DNA of 64,000 nucleotides, taken from positions 1,311,209,046-1,311,273,045 of the forward strand of contig CM068367.1 of assembly GCA_034769895.1 (NCBI GenBank), read 5' to 3'. The DNA comes from Magicicada septendecula (Eukaryota > Arthropoda > Insecta > Hemiptera > Cicadidae). The notes beneath the pieces are model-generated. The model saw nothing but the letters and a program-made list of their open reading frames with translations. It ran no database searches and was not told the origin of the DNA. Shown here piece after piece: positions 33,984-44,673 of the stretch; position 1 is the first letter of the stretch; the number at the start of each line of letters is the position of its first letter. Both the position numbers and the translations under genes were made by a program.

Positions 33984-35960
33984 AATTATGATCTTACTGC
34001 TTCTATCATATTTTATTCTTATTTTTATATTTTATGGTAATAACATACAATAAAACACATCTACTTACCATCAATTTCTCAGTTTTAGTACATGGTTTAT
34101 ATTCCAATTGAATTTCTTCTCTAGGGTCCAGGGTTTCGTCTCAGCGAGATTTAGAAACAATAGAGGTATACGAAACAATGATTTGAACAACTTTAGTGTG
34201 GACATCTGATGGATTTAATATCATATCTTTTCTTTGTTACAAATTACAATACAACAAAGATGGCGTCTTACCATCACTAGCTACGTGATTTCTACTCCTC
34301 TGTTAATACTGAGTACACTAATTTCATTATTTGATTGTGTGCATGGTTTATTACCATACCTCTCCAAGAGACTGCAGTTCTCTCGTTATTATTTCTCTTT
34401 TATAAAATGACAGAAACCAATGCCTCAATTTGCTGATTAATAATTTATAAGTACAGACATATTCTTACGCGCACACACTCTTTACTCCCATGTTATATGA
34501 TCGGTACCTTTTGTAAATTTTGGATTTATAATTTAGAGCTCATTTTCACCAAAGAATAACAGTTAATTAATTTGCACTTTCCTGATTAGTAGTTGCAGTC
34601 GCCCTTCCGATGTTCTCCGTTTTGTTCAGGTGTTCGGCGTCTCTCATAATCTCGTTTTGTTCCTTTGTTACACTGAATTTAATTAAACATCTTAGGTAGC
34701 AGTTAACTATGCTACATTACTTGTACTGTTAATTACATTTTACTTTAGTTAATAAACATTTTTTACTGGCAAAACTGTGCCAGCCACAAATTTAGCGTGT
34801 AGACATCTTGATGAGTTGTAAAGGACTGGAAGATGCAAAGCACATATTTTGTGTATGTGTTAGCGCATCCACGTCATTGTCTTTTGTTCAAAATTGGCTC
34901 ACGTCCTGTTGTCATGTCATTGTTTGTTAGGTCATCACTGATTTTAATGACGTCCCGTCTTCTGGACCAATGAGAGTGCCTATTTTCAATCTGTTTCCAC
35001 TTGGATGGCCATTTTGTACGTTCGTCTCTGCACGTCTGCTCCTGACCTTGGAATCGTTGTGATCTATTTGAATATGCGTAGTTGTCTCTTCACAAAGGAA
35101 ATTGTTCTCTCCATGTATGTGTGTGGGTGATACAATAAAATCCGATAATTTGTTACCACTCATACCATAATTCTGACATCGAGATTATTGTACTATCACA
35201 ATCCATGTCTTGGTCAACACCTGCAGTTGTACGAAATCGACATGTCAGAAACTGTCTCTGGGTTCAGTTCCCCCACTCTTTGTCAATTTCACTATTTCTT
35301 ATATTTCTGCGAATTGCAGAGTCCTGTAATTATACTCTTATACTCATGTTATAACTATTTTCACTACACATGTTCACTGTAATTTTGGACATTGCAACTT
35401 AACCCTTTCGATTTGTACACAGTTATTTCACTACTACACTCGTACGGTGTGTCTTTTTCACGTGGTTTTTGTACACAGTATTTAGTAAATTTTATTACAT
35501 TTTATTGTGTTTTTGGATTTTACTTCTTAATTATAGTTTATGAATAATTACGGAAAAACAGTAATTATGCAATTATTCATCTTGGGGTGGTAAACTCACC
35601 TGCATAGACCTGCGTTCACACACACTAGCAAAATACTGGTGTACACACTTTCAGTTACATTTGTGTGTGTGTGTGTGTGCACGTCGATTCAGGTCGAAAC
35701 ACCTGTTCATATTTTTGTCTGAGTCAAGCTTGCAATCCCTGACATGCTTATTTCTAATACATTATTAATTATTTACAGTTTATTAGGTATATTTAAAATT
35801 TTATATTCAATGCTCAGTACATCACTTATTTGTACTGTCGCAATATAACATATTACAAAATATATTATATGTGGTTCTCCATAATAATGTGCATCAAATG
35901 TGTTCAAAAACTATTTCAATTATCTCTTATTATTTTGTGTGTAATGTAACTGCAACTCAC
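33984..35960. other. No gene recognised; probably includes LTR of the minus-strand element
   Basis: No ORF with convincing composition. If the PBS-like motif is real, an LTR of the minus-strand element should begin near 33990 and extend to higher coordinates, but I could not fix its outer edge. A short GT run lies at about 35662-35679. The remaining 3' exons of the acyl-CoA synthetase pseudogene were not found here. Confidence 0.4.
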
Positions 35961-36142
35961 CCATTAATGACACAAATGTAGTGATCATAGCAGCAAGCTT
36001 TTCCCCATGTAGCAATGAGTTTCTTCACACCTGTAGTTTGTTGTCCAATAGCCATCATTTTCTCATGTATTTTTTCCCAAACTCTAGGTACACCTAAAAA
36101 TACAGTGGGTTTGACTTCTCCTAGGGTCTTCACCAAGCTGCC
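35961..36142 (-). pseudogene. ACSBG-like acyl-CoA synthetase pseudogene, exon G
   Basis: Minus-strand exon of 182 nt. Acceptor AG at 36143-36144, donor GT at 35959-35960 (GTGAGT). It encodes GSLVKTLGEVKPTVFLGVPR followed by VWEKIHEKM, the conserved GVPRVWEKI segment of bubblegum-type long-chain acyl-CoA synthetases, which activate very-long-chain fatty acids to CoA thioesters. It joins exon F in phase 0 and would continue in phase 2, but no next exon is visible before the Gypsy elements, so the C-terminal adenylation half is missing or lies elsewhere. This exon itself is open. Confidence 0.85.
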
Positions 36143-36204
36143 CTGTCAAATGAAATTCTGATTAAAATCTTGGATTTCGTTGTCCTTGACGTGTCCGTTA
36201 CTTA

Positions 36205-36335
36205 ACTAAATATCACTATAGTATTGACGACTCGGAACACTAAGTTTTTTATAAGTAAAAACGTTTTTTATAAGTAAAATTTTTTTACTTATAAAAAACT
36301 TAGTGTTGCGAGTCGTCAATACTATAGTGATATCT
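36205..36335. repeat. Short foldback (inverted repeat, ~55-bp arms)
   Basis: Arms beginning ATATCACTATAGTATTGACG are near-perfect reverse complements around a short A/T core containing TTTTTTATAAGTAAAA. The left side is preceded by TTGGATTTCGTTGTCC...TTACTTAACTAA, the same outer tail seen at the right end of the large foldback at 55083-55603, so it is a core-deleted member of that family. No ribozyme core remains. Confidence 0.8.
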
Positions 36336-36469
36336 GATTAAAACATACAGTTAATAAAATATTTGTTTATACATTGTCATGAACCTTACTTATAAAAGTA
36401 TTAAATGGTACAAATATAATGAAAAGAGGTGTATAAAGAAATATTCAAATTATTATGAGTATATTGCTA

Positions 36470-36979
36470 CGTTGAGATGAAACACAAGTACATGACTCTT
36501 ATCGTGTGTCAACAATCGAGGCTGTTCTAGATCACACCCGTTGGTGCACTGTGTTCAAGGCCAGACATTGACACAGTTTCTAGTGGCTTCCAGAACACTG
36601 TAATACTCGATTTACTTGACATGTCATCCAGAAAGTGACAAGACTATTCTGGAATCACAGTGTGGTATAAATATAATATCCAGTGGTGATCAATTCAGTT
36701 CAGATATAGATCAGCGATAAAGAGTCAAGTTCGCAGTGCTTTTTATTGTGACTTGCAGATTAGTGGGCAGTAATTATTGTGTTAAGTAATGAAAAACTAT
36801 AATTAGGTGACATTTATTGTGAATGTTGGACAAATTTAGCTTTAACTATTGTATAAGACTGCCTTTGTTGATTCTAGCTGTTGTTTGTGTCTAATCAAAG
36901 TTTGTAAATTATAACTTTATTGGTGTCAGTTATTCTGTTTCCATTGTACAATATGATGATCCGTGTGACTATCATGACA
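36470..36979 (+). mobile_element. Diverged solo LTR-like sequence
   Basis: Collinear with the solo LTR at 38282-38726: shared AATTTAG/GTTGATT..., GTTTGTAAATTATA, GGTGTC...ATTCTGTTTCCA...GTACAATA and the terminal ATCATGACA. It contains a possible TATA box (GTATAAATATAA, ~36664). The left boundary is uncertain. It sits in an intron between exons F and G. Confidence 0.4.
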
Positions 36980-37602
36980 ATATGAACTATTTGTCCATAT
37001 GTATATGGTATATGATGATAGTATGTCCAATGTCATCAATAACATCTGTATTTTGTTTATAGTCCTTTACAGCAGATGTTGGTGTCAAAGTGTCATATCA
37101 ATTATGTATGTTTATTTTATTTCTGTGCAGCATTATAGCACATTCAGTGTGAAGTAAATTCTCATAAATATATTACATCACAATTATGTTACAGTCTACT
37201 TATATTTAGCCCTCTTCCTCTAGAAAGAAACTGAATTACATGATTGCAACATGATTGTTAAACATATTTGTTTCATTTTTTTTTTTAATTTAAAAAACTA
37301 ATAAAGAACAAATCAACAGAAACAGGAAAATGTTTCATGGAAATTAAAAAAATGATAAAGAACATATAAACAGAAACAGAAAAATGTTAATCTAGATACT
37401 CATTCCTCACTATTTTATGAACAAAGAGTTTTAAAAATAATACGGAGACTTTCCATTTTCTTATTTTGGGTTACTTTAAACCACCATCATTTCTCAAGAC
37501 TGCAGACTATTACATGTAGACACAACAGATCATCCTTAAAAAATATACCATTTACATAAAATGTAACGTATAATGTAAATTATAAAGAGAAAGATATTTT
37601 AC

Positions 37603-37667
37603 CTTTAAAGCATCTTTGTCAGAAAATATCACTTTTGCTCCCAGAGTCATTGTAAGATGTCTGCAAT
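37603..37667 (-). pseudogene. ACSBG-like pseudogene, exon F (1-nt deletion)
   Basis: 65-nt exon with acceptor AG at 37668-37669 and donor GTAAAA. The neighbours end and begin in phase 0, so the exon should be a multiple of 3. Reading in from exon E gives IADIL, while reading back from exon G gives MTLGAKVIFSDKDALKG; the two frames meet with one base missing near CTTACAATG. This is a frameshift within the conserved segment just before GVPRVWEKI. Confidence 0.85.
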
Positions 37668-38281
37668 CTACAAAACAATAAAATAAATACTTTAGATTAG
37701 ATTATATATTTTAATTTTAATATTTTAATTTCTATTATGTACTCCAAAATCTATATAATATTTCTGTCTATTTTCTGTGAAAGCACTTTTACTAATTTAT
37801 ATTATAAGTGTTTTCATTTTTTATGTTTAGCTTTTCTCTAATTTGTAAATTCATATAACTTATGTTTTACATGTTTTTACATTTGAATTTTTAATTAGAC
37901 ATCAAAATTCAAATATATGTGCCAATAATTATAAAAAAAGAAATTACGGTGAAAATTTGACCATTTTAAAATTATATAATGACTCCTCGATTTTTAAAAA
38001 TCAGTAACTAATTAAAATGGTTAAAACTAGGAGTTCCCTAAGCATTAAAGAAATTTATCTACAAACTTGATATATTTAATATAACAAAGAAAAATAACTG
38101 ATTATGTATAGCTTTCAAAATTTGATCTTGCGGTGAACCCATAGGCTGTTAATCATTGAATTAGTGTAACTGATATAATAGTTACACAAATAACTATAAT
38201 CTGTAATTAAATTTGTACGGCAGAAAAAAAAATTTCACCCATACTACAATAAGTGATCCTCAGTGGGTTGATTGAGAATAC

Positions 38282-38726
38282 TGTCATGATAGTTATGAAA
38301 CACTCTTGAACAGTCGAGAATGTTGTTCTGTGTGTCTCTGTCAAGGCCGTGTACTCAAGTACCCCCTATACCTTTCGAGTGCTTGTTAATGATGCAAATT
38401 ATGGAACATTATTCTGGAACATCTACAGGCTATATATAAGCAACAGCGGCTGGTTTAGAAGTCAGTTACACCTGGTGAGATTGTAGGAGCGTCGATCAAG
38501 TAGGTAGTTGTGGAAAGTGATGCCTGTGTTATAACTAGTGCAGAACTGGTAATAGTTGACATTATTATTGTGTGTGGACAAATTTAATTTGAATTACTGT
38601 ATGACGGTATCTTGTTGATTTCAAATCGTTACATGTGACTCATTAAAGTTGGTAATTAGTGTTTTCACTGGTGTCTGTATTTTGTTTCTACTGTACCATA
38701 CAACGATCTGTGAGACTGTCGTGACA
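38282..38726 (+). mobile_element. Solo LTR (445 bp)
   Basis: Starts TGTCATGATAG and ends CTGTCGTGACA, giving TG...CA ends with a short terminal inverted repeat. It contains a TATA-like TATATATAAG and lies alone in an intron of the synthetase pseudogene (E-F). Possible 4-bp target duplication ATAC/ATAT with one mismatch. The orientation is assigned from the TATA box only. The internal family is unknown. Confidence 0.5.
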
Positions 38727-39389
38727 ATATGTCTTTCATGATCATGATATGTGGCATGGCCATGGTTTGGCAATGAGGAAAATATTTAACAAATCATGTT
38801 CTGTTAAAAACCCAAAAGAGAGTTCTCATTTAAGAATGAAAACCATGAAAGGTTACTAGCAGTGTATCAATGCTAATGATCCCACTAGCTGTGAAGCTGG
38901 ACAGGGATCCAACTCCATCATGTATAACACTTATGCAACCATTTTAAAATCAAATCATAAACATTCCACTAAAAAAGTTTGTGTATTGTGATAAAACTAC
39001 ATCTCTGGTCCCTGATACACTTTCCAATCATGAAACATCATTTTCTGACATGAAATATTCAAATCTGAACACTGGTCTACTTTGGTGTAAACACAAAATG
39101 AAACAGAATTATTAACATCAGCAGAAACAACAGAATTGACATACCAACTTGAGAAGTGGAAGTAATGTTACTGCACAGCTAGCTGAACTAGCAGGTGCAC
39201 AGAAACAACAGTGTTGTCACAAAAATAAAAACAACTTCACTTCTGATAACTACTGCCATAACTTTTATTCTATGGAGCTGTATGTACAGATCCATACAGA
39301 AGCACATAAAATATTCAGAAAACATTCAACGATAACATATTTCATTAAGATTAATAACTAATTTCTTAATTGCTAATATATTAACTTAC

Positions 39390-39524
39390 CTCTGCAGCAA
39401 CGTGGCTAAGAGGTAAGTATGAGACAATACTTTCTGCACCAGGCTCTAAGCAGAGAGATCTGCAATACTGTGAGCATCCCATGTCAGATAACACCACTGC
39501 TTTAGATTTGCCTTCAGTTCCGGA
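39390..39524 (-). pseudogene. ACSBG-like pseudogene, exon E (degenerate ATP-binding loop)
   Basis: 135-nt exon in phase 0 with acceptor AG at 39525-39526 and donor GTAAGT. It encodes SGTEGKSKAVVLSD followed by SIVSYLPLSHVAAE. The AMP-binding signature normally reads SGTTGxPKGVxLSH: here the second Thr is Glu, Pro is Ser, Gly is Ala and His is Asp, so the phosphate-binding loop is compromised even without the stop codons elsewhere. The YLPLSH block is well kept. Confidence 0.85.
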
Positions 39525-39594
39525 CTAAAACAAACATATAAATTAGATTTTTAGGACAATAAGTCATTGCCCAAATAATTATTATAAATAAATT

Positions 39595-39745
39595 CTTGGA
39601 TTTGGTTGTCCATGATGTGTTGGTTACTTAACTAAATACCACTATTATATTGATGACTCAGAACATAAAGTTTTTTATAAGTAAAAACATAAAGTTTTAC
39701 CTTACAGCCTGAACCGGTTTTCGCCTTTAAATAAGTCGTTAATAT
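39595..39745 (-). repeat. Diverged fragment of the 55-kb foldback family
   Basis: Carries the family's outer tail (TTGGATTTGGTTGTCCATGA...TTACTTAACTAA), the TTTTTTATAAGTAAAAACA block and, on the minus strand, the 3' half of the ribozyme-like core (AAAGGCGAAAACCGG then TTCAGGCTGTAAGG). The CTGAAGA half has been lost. Confidence 0.6.
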
Positions 39746-39949
39746 AATAATGGTATTTATTATAAATAATTATTAAGCAAGAATAAAATTTATGATGAAA
39801 CACTTAAAAATGATATGCGGTTGATGAGTGGCAGCTCATAGATACAATTATTCATGTTGTGCACAAAACTAAATTAATAACAAAATTTTCTGGTCCTTAC
39901 ACTTTTTGTTTTATTATTATCATCTATTATGGTTATAAAATAATTAAAC

Positions 39950-40238
39950 ATTAGAAGAGTTTATCGGACTGTTTGAATGTGGTCTACGGTTTACAGACAA
40001 ACCAAACATTTCAACAGCACCACTGGCTGCCATCATCAGTGGAATTCAAAGCCTTTACCACAGTACTGTGGGCCTGACGTTAACAACCCGCGTTCGGGTA
40101 GTCTCGAATTCTTTGAATTCCACTGATGATGGCAGCCAGTGGTGCTGTCAAAACGTTTGGTTTGTCTGTAAACCGTAGACCACGGCCAAACAGCCCGGTA
40201 AACTCTTCTAATACAACTAACACCGGCCGTGAAAGCCT
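39950..40238 (+). repeat. Foldback element, ~100-bp arms, with GGCCGTGAAAGCC tail
   Basis: Left arm 39950-40051 and right arm 40111-40212 are inverted copies around a ~60-bp spacer. After the right arm comes a one-sided tail containing CCGGCCGTGAAAGCCTTAG (to about 40238), shared with the foldback at 41029. Each arm carries a hammerhead-like core. The structure resembles Penelope-like element ends; no RT is nearby. Confidence 0.75.
40123..40160 (+). ncRNA. Hammerhead-ribozyme-like core (right arm)
   Basis: CTGATGA (40123-40129), one extra base, a 6-bp stem II GGCAGC/GCTGTC (one G-U) around a 7-nt loop, then AAAACG with G12 replaced by A. The left arm, minus strand, has CTGATGA (plus 40033-40039) and an intact GAAA (plus 40009-40012). 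A short stem I of TGG/CCA is possible. The right arm is probably inactive because G12 is essential. Confidence 0.5.
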
Positions 40239-41028
40239 TAGAACAATTAAACATTAACATTAATAATTCAAAATAATTATAATAAGTATAATTATTAGTA
40301 TACATTATACTTTCAATTAATTTTATAATGCTTTAACAAAATTATAATGAGCAATCGCACAGGCCCCTTCCCTTCTTTATCTCCTGCTTACAGCTGGTTA
40401 AGAGCAGAATTGAGGAAAAAGTGTTACAAGTTGCAGACACTATAGCTCTAACGCAGTTTTATGGGCAAGAGAGAAATCTGGTTTGCTGTTATCAAACGAC
40501 TGTGCAGTTTAGTCTGATATAATTAAAATATGATTCGCTCAAAAGAAATGAAATACATAATTAATACTGTAAATAAATAAACATAGTACAATTACATTAT
40601 AAGACATGATTTGTGGTTCTGAAGCTCTGCAGTACTTATTGTAAAGTTTCCACTACTGTTGATATATTTTTATTACAGTATATTAAGAATGTATTTACGT
40701 ATTGTTGATATTCAGTGAAATTGTCTACAATAAACAGTACACATTGGAAGGAACTGTAAGTTGAATGTTTAAGACTAAGAAGAAATGCAGAAGGAAATAT
40801 AAGAGAAAGAATTAGAAACTGAGGGTTATAAAAACACTGAGTTTTCTGTTATAAAACCACTGTTTTATTACTACTTCTTATCTTAAGCTTCATTTAATCA
40901 GTAAATTTGTAGTTTACTCTATATATTTTTATTTTTATTTTTCACTTCTTTAATTACAAGCTAAAGTTGTGTTACCAGAGTACTATACTTGTTGAAGATA
41001 AAGAGAGATAATATAAAAATTTACTCAA
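40239..41028. other. Intronic sequence, nothing recognised
   Basis: AT-rich intron of the synthetase pseudogene between two foldback elements. No ORF, repeat or RNA gene recognised. Confidence 0.5.
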
Positions 41029-41523
41029 TGTATTGTTAAAATTATCATCTGGGCTGTAAGGCAGTGGTCTTCCAAAACCTTCATGCTGATAGCGGTGCCA
41101 GATTAAGGGGGCATGGGGGGGGCTAAAACCCCGGGCCCCATGCCCGACCATTTAAAAAATAGACTCAAAGCATCTATTTAATCAGTATAAAATTTCAAAA
41201 AAATATATGAGTAAAAATACAGTTTAAGACCAATATTTTGTTTATTATCTTTATTAAATGATCATCTGAATAATGTAAAGTATTGTCCAAAAACACGAAA
41301 ATTCCATACATGGGCCCCTGCTCTTAAATAGCCCCGGGCCCCCTATAGCCTTAATCCAGCCATGACTGATAGGTATTAATCACTTGATCACACATTTTGG
41401 CCTCACCTCAGGTGAGGCGATTAACATCTATCAGCATGAAGATTTTGGAAGACCACAGCTTTACAGGCCGGATGATAATTTTAATAATTATGACACTGGC
41501 CGTGAAAGCCTAAGAAGCAGATT
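41029..41523 (+). repeat. Foldback element interrupted by a hAT-like MITE
   Basis: Left arm starts about 41029 (TATTGTTAAAATTATCATC) and the right arm ends about 41495; the centre is the near-perfect palindrome CCTCACCT-C-AGGTGAGG near 41400. After the right arm comes a tail with CTGGCCGTGAAAGCCTAAG, matching the tail at 40222-40238. The left arm is broken by the insertion at 41093-41365; pairing resumes with CTGATAGGTATTAATC after it. Confidence 0.78.
41093..41365. mobile_element. Small non-autonomous hAT-like element (273 bp)
   Basis: Flanked by the direct repeat CTGATAG (41086-41092 and 41366-41372), with imperfect terminal inverted repeats centred on GATTAAG/CTTAATC and G/C-rich subterminal runs (GGGGGGGG, CCCCGGGCCCC). 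Removing it plus one repeat restores the palindrome of the host foldback. Seven of the eight expected hAT duplication bases are identical. Confidence 0.65.
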
Positions 41524-41627
41524 ACTCACTGTATGTATGAAAAATCAATGAAGGCCTTGCTTTTTAAAAGAATTCTTTGTTTTTTAAATATCGAATTAAG
41601 TCACATGTTGATAATAACATTACTTAC

Positions 41628-41729
41628 TGTGAATACCAGAGTACAGCATTCGTTAACTGCAATATGTTTCATAGCTTCATCCAGTTTTTCATCAGACTGT
41701 TCATTTCCAATTTTCAAGATTTATTGCCA
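41628..41729 (-). pseudogene. ACSBG-like pseudogene, exon D (nonsense codon)
   Basis: 102-nt exon in phase 0 with acceptor CAG and donor GTAAGT. It encodes W-Q-stop-ILKIGNEQSDEKLDEAM, then NECCTLVFT leading into the SGT loop of exon E. The third codon is TAA where family members carry a sense codon such as Gln. No single-base indel removes it, so this is a true nonsense substitution in the assembled sequence. Confidence 0.87.
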
Positions 41730-42429
41730 CTGAAAACAAAAGTAAATGGTTTTTGTCAAAAAAAATTACTTATTTCCATTCCTGTTAAAAATTATTTTGT
41801 ATGTAAGACCTATTTAACACATGTTAAATATGATTATGTAGTTAGTTACATTATAAGATCCACAAAATACACAGAACTCATAAGATTTCCAAGTACACAG
41901 AACTGAAGAAATCTATATTTCAGTTATATAGGCCTATTTACAAATATATGAGTCAGAATGTTAGCCATCATTTGTCTGAAAATTTTCTCTTACTTAGACT
42001 GAGTATAAAATTATTTTCTACATACAATTATTTTCTACATTACATGCAGCACATGATATGACAGCAACCAATATTAGAATTACCAAAAACCTATCCTCAG
42101 AAAAATTTGTTTGAACATATTTAAAACCCTGAAACAATCATTATTGTTTTGTGTAAATAGCATTTTTGTTATCCAACACATTTTTGGTCAATATGTAGAA
42201 ATTTAAAGATAAAACAAACATACGGTATATGATTTCAAAGTCACAATAATATATGTATTCAATTCTTGAAAATTCAATTTCAATATTGAGGGTATTGCAT
42301 TGTGTCAACAATAATTTAATTATTACTGATTATTGCAAAAACTGTGTAAATGGAGTAGAAAATAAAAAATTCAGAAATCAGTTAAACTTAAAAATTTTAA
42401 ACTAACATACATTGTAATTAATTACATTT
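41730..42429. other. Intronic sequence, nothing recognised
   Basis: AT-rich, no gene or element recognised. Confidence 0.5.
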
Positions 42430-42640
42430 TTTACTTATGTGGCCAGTATATTCTCAATATCTTGGTTTGCCATGGACCACCTTTTCATCAGCTCACTTAG
42501 CTCTCTACGGATTGGTTGCAAAATTCGCTTCCGTTGCAAAGTCGGAAGAATCTTTGGTGTCCCAGAAATTATGAATATGTCCAAAAGGTGATGTGTAACT
42601 TCATCAGCTCTTTTACTCGGAAGCGGGGGGGGGGGGGACA
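42430..42640 (-). pseudogene. KRBA2/Ginger-like integrase fragment
   Basis: Minus-strand frames give KRADEVTHHLLDIFIISGTP, then in a shifted frame NGSEFCNQSVES, then ANQDIENILAT. These are successive motifs of the integrase core found in KRBA2-like/Ginger-type transposon proteins (HLLDIF...G.P...DNG.EF...ANQDIENML). The segment between NGSEF and ANQDIEN, which normally contains the catalytic Glu region, is deleted or replaced. A short poly-G run (42626-42637) lies at its 5' side. Too fragmentary for function. Confidence 0.55.
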
Positions 42641-42969
42641 AGTTTTTCGGATGATCTTGGTACGCATATAATTATTCACATATGACTGCGTGCGTACTGA
42701 ATACATTGACTTGGCAATGAGAATCCATTGTGTATAGAGGTATTTTAGAATTATTAAAGAAGAATGCACATATATGGGTGATATAAAATCTTTCAGCATT
42801 CCCCATAAAAAATGACACAGAAAGAAAGTAAAGACCATTTTAGATGATTTTGACAAGTGTATTATTCAGCTAATTATTCATAAATGTCATACCACAGAAG
42901 AGGAAAGACCGACATTTTTTACAATAATGAACTAATTATAGTGGTAGTGTATGTAGTCATAGACCCATC

Positions 42970-43770
42970 ATTCATCAAATGGGATTTCGATAGGATTGTA
43001 CAAAAACAATAGGAAACTTTTAATAGAGAAACACAACATTAGACACTTAAGTGTCGATTACATAAGAAAAATACAGCAATACAGAGAAGAACAGTGGTCC
43101 ATAGTATACACAGATGAAACCTATTTCCACAGTTCAACTACAGTTACAAAAATCATGGCCAGATAATGACAAAAGTGGCCTGAAAACTCCAATAAATACA
43201 GGACATCAGGTGGTTGCAGTTCATGCTGGCGGTGAAAGTTGATTTGTATCTAACGCGCTCTTAATTTTAAGTCTGGTTCCAAAAGGCAATTGTCACAATG
43301 GCATGAACTATGAAAATTATGAAAAGGATCAAGACAATGAAATGCTTATTACAAACTTGAATAAGAACAGTGTGATAGTAATGGATAATGCCCCCTAACA
43401 TAATGTACAAATAAACCTACTCTAACAGCATTAACAAAAAGGCAGACATGATTAACTGGTTAGCGAACCGTGGCATTCAATGTAGTCCATATATGATAAA
43501 ACCTGAGCTCTCTGCACTAATTGAAAACAAACCAACAAACAATACTTTAAAATAGATGCTATTTTGGAAACTACGGACATTCTGTTTTACAACTTCACCC
43601 TATCACCCGGATCTTAATCCTATAGAATGGATTTGTGCAACCATGAAAAGGAGTTTGTTAAAAGAAAAAAAAGCATGCATTTTTCTGTAAACAGTGATTT
43701 AAACTTGGCGAAAAAGGAAGTTGATTGTATTTCTCTGACAGATTGGACATCACGATATGACCACGTCATG
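42970..43770 (+). pseudogene. DDE transposase remnant (Tc1/IS630-like, DDE_3 type)
   Basis: Plus-strand pieces in changing frames match a DDE_3-type transposase: MGFR near 42978, IVYTDETYFHSS with the first catalytic Asp near 43120, VIVMDNAP with the second near 43385, HPDLNPIEW with the third acidic residue near 43610, then a C-terminal DWTSRYDHVMK near 43740. Several stops and frameshifts interrupt it. It lies in the intron between exons C and D of the synthetase pseudogene. Terminal inverted repeats were not identified. Confidence 0.7.
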
Positions 43771-44088
43771 AAAACTACAAGCTATGAGACGCACATTGCT
43801 TATTTCGGACTTTTATCAACTGGTCTTGGTAAATGTTACCATTTACCAAGACACTCAACAAACGTCCAAAATAGAGCTGAGGACAAGCATTTTTCAGGCC
43901 TTTACCACCACACTATGGTAAATGCTGGAATTTACTGGTTTTTGGGCTTTGACAGTGACATATATCTATCAAAACTATAAATCTATGGAAAACTATTAGT
44001 TGTGTACATTACTGCACTTTCAAATTTTTTACATTATCCAGGTTTTTGTTTATATACAATGTACATAATATATAGATACTAAACTTAC

Positions 44089-44283
44089 AGTGAGTACTCC
44101 TGGCTCAGATGGTGTCCCAGAGTACTGAATTATAACTTTCAAATGTGGCAAGTTCTTTTTAATTTCAATAATTTTTTTAACTGTTTGTCATCCTCCACAA
44201 TACATATGTTTGCTTCACTGGTTTCCAAACAGTGCTCACACGCTTCAGGACTGTTTGTTGTGTATATTCCTACAGCAAAACCG
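44089..44283 (-). pseudogene. ACSBG-like pseudogene, exon C (1-nt deletion)
   Basis: 195-nt exon with acceptor CTAG and donor GTAAGT. The first half reads GFAVGIYTTNSPEACEHC and ICIVEDDKQLKK, a near-textbook match to the GGxxVGIYTTNSPEAC block of bubblegum-type synthetases. Within the A-run after KQLKK one base is missing and the frame moves; the other frame continues IEIKKNLPHLKVIIQYSGTP to the donor. Exon length modulo 3 confirms a net loss of one base. A homopolymer error could cause this, unlike the substitutions in exons A and D. Confidence 0.87.
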
Positions 44284-44673
44284 CTAGAAACAAATACAAT
44301 TTGCATAATAATAATAACAACTACAATAATAATAGACAGCAAACAGTATAAATAAAGTGTACAGAAATTGTATGTATTTAATTAATAAAAAAATGTAAAT
44401 TTGTTTCTGTAATACACGAGAGTGTAGAAGAAGAAGCAGTCTGCACATAGCAGCAGTGACACCTTGCCCTATTCATAAAATGTTTTTTCTTTTTTAATAA
44501 TTTTGTGACACTTAAGATGCATACATTACAAAACCTATTTGTCACATCTTTCTTCTGCTATTTATTTTTCACTTCTTTAATATGCAGATTGCTTAGATGA
44601 GTATGCCATTATATTTGGAAGCAAGGAACATAGGGATCTTGTTTCTATGACCCTCTGGCTTTCATACATTTAA

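Noticed and set aside
35188..35382. Plus-strand LYEIDMSETVSG after a CAG acceptor, reminiscent of the YGMSE motif of acyl-CoA synthetases
   Set aside because: Opposite strand to the pseudogene, the flanking residues do not match, and the similarity is about a dozen residues; chance is likely.
36470..38726. Pair of LTRs bounding one element
   Set aside because: Exon F of the synthetase pseudogene lies between them and they are much diverged from each other, so they are better read as two solo LTRs.
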